Assembly: GCF_000485595.1 (NCBI RefSeq)
Contig: NW_014578471.1
Coordinates: 30,626 to 75,397, forward strand
Reading direction: 5' to 3'
From: Priapulus caudatus
Taxonomy: Eukaryota; Priapulida; Priapulimorpha; Priapulimorphida; Priapulidae
Length of the DNA: 44,772 nucleotides
Positions 9,183-18,050 of this stretch are shown here, piece after piece (positions within the stretch are counted from its first letter, which is position 1; every line of letters begins with the position of its first letter). The notes beneath the pieces were generated by a model. It made no database searches. It saw only the letters and a list, made by a program, of their open reading frames with translations, and was not told the DNA's origin. Both the position numbers and the translations under genes were made by a program.

Positions 9183-9646
9183 CAGGGCAAGCAACTCACT
9201 ACAGGGTGCTATAAAATACTGTTTGGTTGTACAGTTCATTGTGTGTATTTCTGCACCCCAGCGACAGCGCTATGTGGGATTTTGTGCACCACCTGTTAGT
9301 TCACCTTAGTCTATTGACTAAGGCCGAATAAAACATGAATTTTAGGAGTGCTTTAGATGGATTTTAAAGAGCAAGCCAATTAACGATCAGAATGGCATGT
9401 GAATGCCAGACAGCAGCTGGTCTAACTGTGTCCTTATGTTACAGGCTATTTGACATTCTAAACAGCAGAGGCCCTCTAAGCAAGGGATACACGGCACCAC
9501 TCCACACTAGCAACATGCACATTTGGAGACCATTTCTAGAAAAATTTAAATATAGAATAAAATGTGCCTTCTCATGCTTACTGCTGCATCTGGCAAGAGG
9601 ATTTGCCATGGTCCTCGAAAAACCTGCATCATAGGCTTCTACCTAG
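9183..9646. other. No gene seen
   Basis: This is AT-rich sequence with an AATAAA at 9327-9332. An 80-codon open stretch at 9392 shows no family features. It is the left flank of the ISL2EU-type element. Confidence 0.4.
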
Positions 9647-9818
9647 CAATGAGGGCTGTTACCGCAATTGCTAATAGGTGGCAGCACACCGCAACCCGGT
9701 CCCTGCGTGCGCATACCTGTCAAAACTACTAGTTGTAAGCACACGTATTTCACAAGCGATGCGATTTTAGCCAGAAACGTGAGCAAATAAATCTTAACAA
9801 AGCTGATATTAACCAGAA

Positions 9819-10797
9819 ATGTCAAAATACGACAATTGGACACTTGCTGAGTTACGTGAGGAACTTAGACGCCGTAAAGCCAAGCTTTCGGGGAGAAAAG
9901 CCGAGTTAATCGAGAGGTGAGTTTTCCAGTGTAATTTTTTATGTCATGTAGATCTGCTGACTTCCTCACTCGGTCGCAAAATGAAACGTTTATAAAATGC
10001 AGACTTTGTTTCAATTATCAAATTGTTTAACATATAAAAGTTTTAGAGTAATATTTTGTATTTGCAACGGTTTGTAATAAACCATATTACATCATCAGGC
10101 CAAAAAATCTTTTTTACAAATACTTCTTTTGTGTGCAGATAGTTACCAAGGGAGGAGCTATCTTGTCTGTCCTTAATAAAACCCACATGCAGCATGCTAA
10201 TATATCATCAAAAAAACTTACTGTTTTTCTATTATGATATTTTTGGCTTTATTTAAGCTCCACAGACTCACAAATAATTTTATTTTTTCAGGCTTGAAGC
10301 ATATGAAAGAAATGATGATTTTGGAGGAAGGTCTGAAGTGCAACCAGAATATCAGATGAATATACCTGACTGAACCACATACATGGACTTACACAGTGGG
10401 ATGGATTTTGGAAGCTTTCCATTAAGCAGCGTCAACAGCTACCTTCAATCGTATGACCAAGGTTCAATTGTTAAAAAGAGTGATTCTTGAATGCCAGTGT
10501 GACTGTGCTGCTGGAATGGGCCCTGGTTCTCACTGTAAGCATGTTGTTGCTGTGTTGTATGCCTTCCACTTGTTCACTCAAAATGGAGAAGTGTATGCTG
10601 CAACTACATGTACACAGAGACTTCAGACCTTCCATCACAGCAAAGCCTACCAAGGAACACCAATAAAATCAACAGACCTGCAGCTTGTGAAAGGTCAAAA
10701 TCATAGATTCAGTTATTCGCACTGCTGTTATCGAAAGATTTTTCTACAAAGACTACAGTCTCTACTCATGGTCATGAATGCAGTAATTACTGAATAG
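9819..10797 (+). pseudogene. SAP domain plus SWIM finger protein (ISL2EU second gene), internally deleted
   Basis: Exon 1 (ATG 9819 to 9916) encodes a SAP motif: DNWTLAELREELRRRKAK, SGRKAELIER. It ends at a donor GTGAGT; the intron is 9917-10291 (phase 2), with acceptor TTTTTTCAG. Exon 2 opens LEAYERNDDFGG and meets a TGA at about 10371. Coding sequence then resumes in another frame from about 10453 with a SWIM finger: ECQCDCAAGMGPGSHCKHV, giving C-x-C and C-x-H. TCTQRLQTFHHSKAY follows, as in TE-linked SWIM/YqaJ proteins. The spacing between SAP and SWIM is far too short, so a middle segment is missing. A hAT miniature element is inserted at the 3' end (10798), and the nuclease expected after SWIM is absent. 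SAP and SWIM domains suggest binding of AT-rich DNA. Confidence 0.75.
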
Positions 10798-11177
10798 TAG
10801 TGTTGTCAATCGGTTGTAATTTCGTAATCGATCATCGGTTGGACCCAAGTAACCGATGATCTGATTTACAATCGCGTTACTCGGGTTTTGAATGCCTGCG
10901 TGTGCGCTAACGTAGTGTGCATGTACGTGTGTGCCATGTATATGCTTGTTTAGCCCTGTTTACTGTTTGTTTTGCACTGTTTACTACTGGTGTATAATAC
11001 ATGTATGTTAATAAAGGGATAACTTGTATAGTAGCGATGATATCTCTGATTCTCATCACTTTTCCAGTTTTCTTGTTCAAGTTTAAAAAAAAAAAAATTT
11101 TGATAACCAAGCGCTTGGTTCGAGCCACTGTTCAACCAATGATCGTATGAGTATAATCGATGATCGTGACATCACTA
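10798..11177. mobile_element. Miniature hAT element (MITE), 380 bp, nested in the ISL2EU element
   Basis: The two ends read TAGTGTTGTCA and, inverted, TAGTGATGTCA. They are flanked by a perfect 8-bp direct repeat CTGAATAG at 10790-10797 and 11178-11185. Eight-base target duplications and CAGTG/TAGTG-like ends are marks of hAT elements. No transposase is encoded, so it depends on another hAT for movement. Inner sequence has several ATCGAT/CGATGATC words in both orientations and a 13-A run near 11085-11097, which is exactly where the second assembled copy resumes after the N gap. Confidence 0.85.
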
Positions 11178-11418
11178 CTGAATAGAAATGTAAATATCTC
11201 CAGTAAATCTAGCTTTTTATCACTTGGGTCACATTGTCAATCATACTTCAAATAAAAAATTAGAAGATAATATTATCAAAATGACAACATACATTTTATT
11301 GCTGAATAAAATATACAAATTGATGATTTTTAAAATATGCATTCTCTTATATCACTACACAGTTCTATATATAGGGCTTGTTAGCAATCATCCATTGACA
11401 GGTCCTTTTACATCTTGT

Positions 11419-12215
11419 CTATGCCATTTAGATACAATGCAACTCCTGAAATTACATAGCATGTAACAAACAAAGATGATTTCACTACTCAAGTTTGTTT
11501 CAGGAGCCGTCATGGTTTCGAGTTAAAAATTTTGTATGTTTTTCCTAATCCTATAATTCTCTCGATGTGTACCCTCTTGCTAGCTATTTTACGTCTTTTA
11601 TTACACACTCTCAAGACATACGGTTTTTTTTTCTTAAAGAAAGTGGGAACGTTGACAGTATATTTGAATGGGGCAAATAAGTCCTGTACGTTAAAACCCT
11701 TGTCAGCCATTATGGAATCGCCTGGGTCACAAGATATTTGTATGTGGCTTCTTTTGATAATTTGCCGGTCACTGGACAGAGCCACCATAGCTAGGGAGAT
11801 GTAGGATACTAGTCCACCAGGCGTGCATCCAACCAAGTTCTTGACAGTATTCCTTTTTGTAAGTTGAGAAGTTAATGTGCTTTGCTGAGGCACGGGTGCA
11901 CTAGGTTTCTTACAGGACATTCAACAACGGTGTCAATGACTATACGAGTAGTAGGGAACTTTTGTTTGGAAATCAGATATCATGAAACTACTTCACTAAG
12001 TCTCTGGATGGAAACAAATCTATTTCACGCCACTGGACATTCAATAAAGTTTACCCAAGTTACAAAAAATATTGTGTGACAGTAGATTCTGAGACACAAA
12101 ACATTCTACTCAGTTCAAATTTGATCTTATTGTTGTCTCTAGTTATCAGTGTAAGAAAAAACTATCCGGGACACAGAATTCATCAACAGCTAGGTTGGCG
12201 TGTTATTGTATAATG
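11419..12215 (-). pseudogene. DDE_Tnp_4 transposase of the ISL2EU element (copy 1)
   Basis: Read on the minus strand, the clearest part (11510-11920) has LVGCTPGGLVSYIS, DRQIIKRSHI, CDPGDSIMADKGFNVQDLF, NVPTFFKKK, RKIASKRVHIERIIGLGKTYKI. This is the DDE_Tnp_4 (IS5/PIF-like) core, where the Asp of MADKGF and the Glu of HIERIIG are the later two catalytic acids. Small frame changes relative to the second copy break it near 11520 (C-terminus), 11600 and 11900. The second copy at 15904 reads better in the C-terminal part, to a stop matching 11419-11421 here. No THAP domain was found upstream. It would catalyse cut-and-paste movement of the element. Confidence 0.8.
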
Positions 12216-12296
12216 TATTGTTAGAATACCCGAGGCAGTGACCGGCTTACATGGCTGCCACCTATTGCATAAATTCTCCGGTAACAGCCCTCATTG

Positions 12297-12620
12297 AGGG
12301 AATACTAAATTGGCAGACACGCTAATCTAGCTGGAAGCTGCACACCTGACCGCATTACAGTAAGTGTTCTAAATACTACTAAATATTCCTTCATGATGAA
12401 TTAATAGATTTAAACTCATGCTCTGCTTCTGGGTCCTTTCAACACCAAAGTAGCAGATTTTCAACTTCAGCTTCTAAGGGTCATATAATCCTAATAGCCA
12501 AACAGATTTTCTCTTTTTTGTACTGAATAATACATGAGAGTAGGCGCTACACTGCTGAAAAGAATTTTCGTATTAATGTTAATCTTAGATTTGGTGGTCA
12601 TTTTTAACGTGTTTTACAGA
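12297..12620. other. Linker between ISL2EU element and gypsy pol; nothing recognised
   Basis: No coding signal was seen. The last bases (GTGTTTTACAG) look like a splice acceptor just before the gypsy protease region. Gypsy elements normally have no intron here, so this is more likely the chance edge of a truncated element. Confidence 0.35.
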
Positions 12621-13369
12621 ATGTGAAGTCCGCCGGCGGGGCGGAATTGTCGCTTCTCGATCGTGTCACCTACTCTAATTTCCAGCCATCGAAGCCGAGT
12701 CTTCATCGCATGAGAGGTAGCGATGGTCGATGTGCAAGCTGTAGATCTCTGCAGGCTCAGCATGGTATGTGGGCGGAGTTGTGCCTCGGAGATCAGAAAT
12801 TGAGCATGAGCTAGTCGTGAGCCGAGAGCAGCCTTCGGGGAGGCTTGCTAGGAATGGATTTCTTGAGGGGTTACGATTGCTTGATTGGATGCTCGACAGA
12901 GGGCATTTAACCTGTCGGTGATACATTTCATGTTATGCAGGAAGCCCGGGTTTTGTTCCTTGCGCTATTCAGGCGGAGATCGCGTATCGATCCCTGCTGG
13001 GCATAGATGTTCATTATGGCGTAAGGAGTTGCCGTGGGGGAGGATTGTCTGCGCGTGGTAGAACCATTAGAATGCTTTTAGGAATGCTGTTGGTGATAAC
13101 GGTATTCTGATCGGCGCGCTGTCTGGTCGGACATGTGTGGTGGGTCTAGTGTGCCCCCTGCTCAGTTATTAATGTAGGGGGAGAGTGAGGTTGTGGTTGA
13201 GGCTGGGGAGGGAGCTAGCTTACCTCGATGTGGTACGGGGTGGTAAGGCGTTTGCGGACCGGGTGGAGAGTTGTGAGTGATACCTCGCGCTCTCTCGGTT
13301 TGACTAATGGTCTACCTTCGCATATTATTGGCGTAATGATGGAGTCGATGCGCTCGGGGTTGTCTTGTC
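12621..13369 (+). pseudogene. Gypsy retropepsin and linker, frameshifted (copy 1)
   Basis: Pieces of an aspartic-protease C-terminal half can be read in several frames; the same region in copy 2 (17101-17655) is one clean frame. Compared with copy 2, this stretch has many single-base insertions and deletions, such as extra bases near 12820, 12905, 12995, 13125 and 13260. The difference is much larger than in the neighbouring ISL2EU part. The catalytic Asp triad cannot be read at the left edge. Confidence 0.7.
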
Positions 13370-14104
13370 ATGGAGAGACGTGATGTTACGGCTCTCCTAC
13401 GGGATTATTCGAGTTTGTTTACGGCTCCGGGTGATCAGCTTGGGCATACCGGGTTAGTCAAGCATAAGATTGATACCGGGGCTCATCATCCCATTAAGCA
13501 GGCTCCACGTAGATGCCCCCTGGCGAGGCAGGAGGTAATGAATGTGGAGGTGGATAAGATGTTGGCGTCCGGCACAGTCCGGCCCAGCAGCAGTCCGTGG
13601 GCGTCCCCGGTGGTGTTAGTCACCAAAAAGGATGGGTCGACACGGTTCTGTATTGATTATCGAAGGCTTAATGACATTACTCGAAAGGATGCCTATCCTC
13701 TGCCCAGAATCGACGATACGCTCGATTCCTTAGACGGTGCCTGTTGGTTCTCTACCCTAGACTTAACCTCGGGTTATTGGCAGGTGGAGATGGATCCGGA
13801 AGACGCGGCGAAGACTGCGTTTGGGACTAGAAGGGGCCATTTCCAATTCTCCGTAATGGCTTTCGGATTATGTAACGCACCAGCGACCTTCCAGAGGTTA
13901 ATGGAATGTGTGTTACGGGGCTTACTGTGGACGGAGTGTCTTGTATACCTTGACGATATTATCATTTTTGGTAAAACCTTTGATGTAGCTCTTGGTAACC
14001 TCCGTGATGTTTTTTGTCGTATTGCAGATGCCGGCATGAAATTGAAGCCCACGAAATGTACGCTCTTTCAGTGCTTCCTTCCTTGGTCACGTCGTATCGG
14101 GTGA
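13370..14104 (+). CDS. Gypsy reverse transcriptase domain
   Basis: A 244-codon open frame holds most RT blocks in order: a Pro-rich entry (HPIKQAPRRCPLA), PSSSPWASPVVLVTKKDGS, RFCIDYRRLN, AYPLPRIDD, WFSTLDLTSGYWQ with the first catalytic Asp, FSVMAFGLCNAPATFQRLM, and YLDDIIIFG, the YxDD box holding the other two. This copies element RNA into DNA. The frame is lost after KLKPTKCTLF near 14075 by a small indel, and the expected LGH segment continues in another frame. The start codon used here (ATG 13370) is only the first in the open frame; the real polyprotein starts upstream. Confidence 0.92.
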   Translation: MERRDVTALLRDYSSLFTAPGDQLGHTGLVKHKIDTGAHHPIKQAPRRCPLARQEVMNVEVDKMLASGTVRPSSSPWASPVVLVTKKDGSTRFCIDYRRLNDITRKDAYPLPRIDDTLDSLDGACWFSTLDLTSGYWQVEMDPEDAAKTAFGTRRGHFQFSVMAFGLCNAPATFQRLMECVLRGLLWTECLVYLDDIIIFGKTFDVALGNLRDVFCRIADAGMKLKPTKCTLFQCFLPWSRRIG

Positions 14105-14715
14105 TGGAATTCGTTGTGACCCTGCGAGGCTTGAGGCGGTCCACTCTTGGGGTCGGCCTGGCAGCGTTGGTGATGTACGGAGCTTCCTAGGGTTTGCTAA
14201 TTACTATAGGCGATTTATCCCTGGTTTTGCAGCCCTGGCGGATCCTCTAGTGCAGCTGACGAAGAAGAGCGTACCTTTCCAGTGGAGTGAGTCTTGTGAG
14301 GAGGCGTTCAGTAGTTTGAAGGTATTACTTACGTCGGCGCCGGTGTTGGCATACCCGCGTGCGGGGGTTGAGTTTATCTTAGACACTGATGCGAGTCCGA
14401 CTGGTATGGGTGGTGTCCTGTCGCAGATGAAGAGTGGGGTAGAGAGGGTAATTGCTTATGGTAGTAAGGGCTTCTCTGTGGCTCAGAGATGGTATTGTAT
14501 GACCAATCGAGAGTTACTGGCTGTTGTAACTTTTGTGAAGCAATTCCGACATTATCTGTTTGGTCCGCCATTTTTGTGCAGGACCGATCATGCTTCCTTG
14601 ACCTGGTTGTTGAATTTCAAGGAGCCTGATGGGATAGTGGCGAGGTGGATTGCTTTCCTGGACACGTTCGATATGAGGATAGAGCATCGTGCGGGTAAGC
14701 TACATGGCAATGCGG
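14105..14715 (+). pseudogene. Gypsy RT connection and RNase H domain
   Basis: After the frame break near 14080 the connection segment with GFANYYRRFIPGF is readable, then from 14250 a clean frame: VPFQWSESCEEAFSSLK, FILDTDASPTGMGGVLSQ (first RNase H Asp), SVAQRWYCMTNRELLAVV (Glu), TDHASLTWLL (Asp), and IEHRAGKLHGNADG (His/Asp end). This domain removes the RNA strand after copying. The frame breaks again right after the NADG motif, at a T-run near 14720, where copy and family comparison suggests one base is missing. Confidence 0.85.
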
Positions 14716-15569
14716 ATGGTTGTCGCGGCAGCCTGGGTGTAGGAAGTGTAAGAGAGATGATTGCCCCGATTGTCGTCTTCCTAGGGTGTGCCCAGTGGGT
14801 AGTAAGGTCTGTCGCGATTCCCCGTCAGTGGTCTCGGGGCGGGCGGTTAATACGGTGGTCAATCCATCGGTGGATGGGGTATCCCTGGGGTCGGGGGTAG
14901 TGAGGCCGGATTGCTTGGTGGGAGAGCATGATCTTACTGATTCGGCAGATGAGTCGGAAGTAGAGTTAGATGTTTTGCCACGGTGGTCTACTCAGCAGAT
15001 TCGTGAATGACAGCTAGCGGATGCGGCCATCTCTGCTGTTTTAAAGGGGGTGGCAGCGGGCGGGGTTCGTCCGGCTGTCACGGATTTGTCGTTTTCGTCC
15101 CCAGAGGGCAAAGCGTATTGGGCACTCTGGGACGATCTGGAGGTACATGAGGGGGTTCTGTACCTTAGACAGGTGCTAGACTGTCAGCCGAGCTGTTCAG
15201 TCTTGTGTATGGTGGTCCCGGCAGTTATGCATTGGGAGTTATTTCGAATTTTGCATGGCAGGCGGGTTGGTGGACATCTTGGTGTCACTAAGTTTGGCTA
15301 GAATCCGGCAGCGTTTTGTTTGGCCAGGGATTCGGCAGGATGTTTTGAGGTGGGTTCGTAGGTGTGATTTGTGTAGCAGGAGGAAGCCGGGGCATCGTAG
15401 GAATGCTCCTCTCTGTCAGCAGATCGCAGCGGCACCGTGGGAGAGTGGCCATTGATTTTAGTTTATGGGTCCACTTCCGGAGACGTCGAATGGTATGAAA
15501 TATATCCTTGTAGCTTGTGATTATTTCACATAAGTGGACGGAGGCGTTTTCCTTGCCAGATTTGACAGC
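14716..15569 (+). pseudogene. Gypsy linker and integrase N-terminal part, ended by the gap
   Basis: The linker (14720-15007) begins with a small Cys cluster (CRKCKRDDCPDC) and ends in a stop at 15008. From 15050 the frame gives the run-up to integrase, then HGRRVGGHLG and, after a 1-nt shift near 15290, RIRQRFVWPG and CDLCSRRK, which together form the H2C2 zinc-binding domain. The start of the catalytic core, up to a YFTKWTEAF-like segment, is readable with two more shifts before the gap. Integrase inserts the DNA copy into the chromosome. The remaining catalytic acids lie in the poorly read stretch 20171-20450. Confidence 0.8.
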
Positions 15570-15579
15570 NNNNNNNNNN
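15570..15579. other. Assembly gap (10 N)
   Basis: Ten unknown bases. Sequence on the left stops inside gypsy integrase; sequence on the right restarts inside the hAT element at its poly-A run, a position already present at about 11090. A 10-N run is often a fixed-size placeholder, not a measured distance. Confidence 0.95.
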
Positions 15580-16774
15580 AAAAATTTTGATAACCAAGCG
15601 CTTGGTTCGAGCCACTGTTCAACCAATGATCGTATGAGTATAATCGATGATCGTGACATCACTACTGAATAGAAATGTAAATATCTCCAGTAAATCTAGC
15701 TTTTTATCACTTGGGTCACATTGTCAATCATACTTCAAATAAAAAATTAGAAGATAATATTATCAAAATGACAACATACATTTTATTGCTGAATAAAATA
15801 TACAAATTTGATGATTTTTAAAATATGCATTCTCTTATCACTACACAGTTCTATATAGGGCTTGCTAGCAATCATCCATTGACAGGTCCTTTTACATCTT
15901 GTACTATGCCATTTTAGATACAATGCAACTCCTGAAATTACATAGCATGTAACAAACAAAGATGATTTCACTACTCAAGTTTGTTTCAGGACCGGTCATG
16001 GTTCGAGTTAAAATTTTGTATGTTTTTCCTAATCCTATAATTCTCTCGATGTGTACCCTCTTGCTAGCTATTTTACGGTCTTTTATTACACACTCTCCAG
16101 ACATACGGTTTTTTTTCTTAAAGAAAGTGGGAATGTTGACAGTAATATTGAATGGGGGAAATAAGTCCTGTACGTTAAAACCCTTGTCAGCCATTATGGA
16201 ATCGCCTGGGTCACAAGATATTTGTATGTGGCTTCTTTTGATAATTTGCCGGTCACTGACAGAGCCACCATAGCTAGGGGAGATGTAGGATACTAGTCCA
16301 CCAGGCGTGCATCCAACCAAGTTCTTGACAGTATTCCTGTTTTTGTAAGTTGAAAATTAATGTGCTCTGCTGAGCACGGGGTGCACTAGGTTTCTTAACA
16401 GGACATTCAACACCGTCAATGACTATACGAGTAGTAGGGAACTTTTGTTTGAAATCAGATATCATGAAATACTTCACTAAGTCTCTGGATGGAAACAAAT
16501 CTATTTCACGCCACTGGACATTCATAAAGTTTACCCAAGTTACAAAAATATTTGTGACAGTAGATTCTGAGACACAAAACATTCTACTCAGTTCAAATTT
16601 GATCTTATGTTGTCTCAGTTTAATCAGTGTAAGAAAAAACTGATCCGGGACACAGAATTCATCAACAGCTAGGTTGGCGTGTATTGTATAATGTATTGTT
16701 AGAATACCCGAGGCAGGACCGGCTTACATGGTGCTGCCACCTATTGCATAAATTCTCGGTAACAGCCCTCATTG
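15580..16774. mobile_element. Right parts of the hAT MITE and ISL2EU element (copy 2)
   Basis: The hAT right end stops at 15664 and is followed by CTGAATAG (15665-15672). The ISL2EU right terminus ends at 16774 with CCCTCATTG. Both joints match copy 1, with only scattered single-base differences. Confidence 0.85.
15904..16710 (-). pseudogene. DDE_Tnp_4 transposase of the ISL2EU element (copy 2, better preserved)
   Basis: On the minus strand, an upstream frame (16710 to about 16345) gives a helix-turn-helix-like N-terminal part (FELSRMFCVSESTVTNIFVTW), the IVIDGVECPVKKPS segment with the first catalytic Asp, and then shifts near 16345. The next frame (16320 to 15904) carries LVGCTPGGL-type sequence, the MADKGFNVQDLF Asp, the HIERIIGLGKTYKIL Glu and a C-terminal EIIFVCYMLCNFRSC, ending at TAG (15904-15906). 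The single shift lies in a T-run that differs between the two copies, so the gene may be intact in reality. No THAP domain precedes it; upstream sequence runs straight into the terminal repeat. Confidence 0.85.
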
Positions 16775-17100
16775 AGGGAATACTAAATTTGGCAGACACC
16801 TATCTAGCTGGAAGCTGCACACCTGACCGCCCATTACAGTAAGTGTTCTAATACTACTAAATATTCCTTCATGATGGAATTAATAGATTTAAACTCATGG
16901 CTCTGCTTCTGGGTCCTTTCACACCAAAGGTAGCAGATTTCAACTTCAGCTTCTAAGGGTCATATAATCCTTATTAGCCAACAGATTTCTTTCTTTTTTG
17001 TACTGAATAAACATGAGAGTAGGCGGCTACACGCTGAAAAGAATTTTCGTATTAATGTTACTCTAGATTTGGTGGTCATTTTTAACGTGTTTTAACAGAA

Positions 17101-17655
17101 TGTGAAGTCCGGGGGGCGGAATTGTCGCTTCTCGATCATGTCACCTACTCTAATTTTCCAGCGTCGAAGCCGAGTCTTCATGCCATGGAGGTGGCGATGG
17201 TCGATGTGCAAGGTAGGTCTCTGCAGGCTCAGCATGGTATGTGGGCGGAGTTGTGCCTCGGAGATCAGAAATTTGAGCATGAGCTAGTCGTGACCGAGAG
17301 CAGCCTTCGGGGAGGCTTGCTAGGAATGGATTTCTTGAGGGGTTACGATTGCTTGATTGATGCTCGAAGAGGGCATTTAACTGTCGGTGATACATTGCAT
17401 GTTATGCAGGAAAGCCCGGGTTTAGTTCCTTGCGCTATTCAGGCGGTGGATCGCGTATCGATCCCTGCTGGGCATAGATGTATCATCATGGGTAAGACAG
17501 TTGTCCCATGGGGGGAAGATTGTCTGGCGGTGGTAGAACCATTAGAATGCTTTAGGAATGCTGTTGGCGATAACGGTATTCTGATGGCGCGCTGTCTGGT
17601 GGACATGTGTGGTGATCATGTGCCCCTGTCAGTTATTAATGTAGGTGAGGAGTGA
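17101..17655 (+). CDS. Gypsy retropepsin (C-terminal part) and linker, copy 2
   Basis: One open frame covers LLDHVTYSNFPASKPS, an ELCLGDQ segment, GGLLGMDFLRGYDCLIDARRG (the conserved LLGxDFL of gypsy proteases), and a long linker (RVSIPAGHRCIIMGK) before RT. Retropepsin cuts the polyprotein into mature proteins. The Asp-Ser/Thr-Gly triad should lie at the extreme left, but the bases there do not keep frame, so catalysis cannot be judged. The frame ends in TGA at 17653-17655, with RT-side sequence continuing one frame over. Confidence 0.8.
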   Translation, partial: CEVRGAELSLLDHVTYSNFPASKPSLHAMEVAMVDVQGRSLQAQHGMWAELCLGDQKFEHELVVTESSLRGGLLGMDFLRGYDCLIDARRGHLTVGDTLHVMQESPGLVPCAIQAVDRVSIPAGHRCIIMGKTVVPWGEDCLAVVEPLECFRNAVGDNGILMARCLVDMCGDHVPLSVINVGEE

Positions 17656-18050
17656 GGTTGTGTTTGAGGCTGGGGAGGAGCTAGCTTACCTCGATGTGGT
17701 ACGGGTGGTAAGGCGTTTGAGCACGGGTGAGTTGAGTGATACCTCGCGTTCCTCGGTTGACTGTGGTCTACCTTCGCATATAAGGGTAATGATGGAGTCA
17801 ATGGACTCGGGGTTGTCTCGTCATGAGAGACGTGATGTTACGGCTCTCCTACGGGATTATTCGAGTTTGTTTACGGCTCCGGGTGAACAGCTTGGGCATA
17901 CCGGGTTAGTCAAGCATAAGATTGATACTGGGGCTCATCATCCCATTAAGCAGGCTCCACTTAGGTGTCCCCTGGCTAGGCAGGAGATAATGAATGTGGA
18001 GGTGGATAAGATGTTGGCGTCTGGCACAGTCCGGCCCAGCAGCAGTCGAG
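17645..18050 (+). pseudogene. Start of gypsy reverse transcriptase, copy 2
   Basis: The frame reads a LAYLDVVRVVRR linker, HERRDVTALLRDYSSLF and HPIKQAPLRCPLARQEI, then VDKMLASGTVRPSSS, matching copy 1 almost base for base. At about 18045, right after the PSSS segment, it departs from copy 1 through a cluster of inserted bases, and no RT block beyond this point stays in frame. Confidence 0.8.

Larger units (their letters stand above)
9647..12296. mobile_element. ISL2EU-type DNA transposon with two convergent genes
   Basis: The left end begins CAATGAGGGCTGTTACCG, and the right end (12240-12296) is its inverted partner. Matching blocks (GAGGGCTGTTACCG, AATAGGTGGCAGC and a CCGGTC block) extend over about 60 bp with small indels. 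The flanks share only AG, so a 2-bp target duplication is possible. Inside are a SAP/SWIM gene on + and a DDE_Tnp_4-type transposase on -, pointing toward each other. That pairing is what I remember of the ISL2EU (IS4EU) superfamily, which couples an IS5/PIF-like transposase with a second gene that usually ends in a YqaJ nuclease. Here the second gene is internally deleted and no YqaJ part is seen. Confidence 0.75.
12621..15569 (+). mobile_element. Gypsy (Ty3-type) retrotransposon pol, copy 1, 5'-truncated and cut by the N gap
   Basis: The order protease, reverse transcriptase, RNase H, zinc-binding integrase is that of Ty3/gypsy. No gag or 5' LTR was found on the left. The copy ends at the N gap within the integrase core, and the continuation is found only after the second copy, from about 20171. 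If the second copy is an assembly duplicate, one element runs from here to the 3' LTR at 25228. Confidence 0.85.

Noticed and set aside
12600-12620. True spliced exon start of the gypsy protease
   Set aside because: An acceptor-like ACAG is present, but gypsy pol is not normally spliced here and no upstream gag exon was found.
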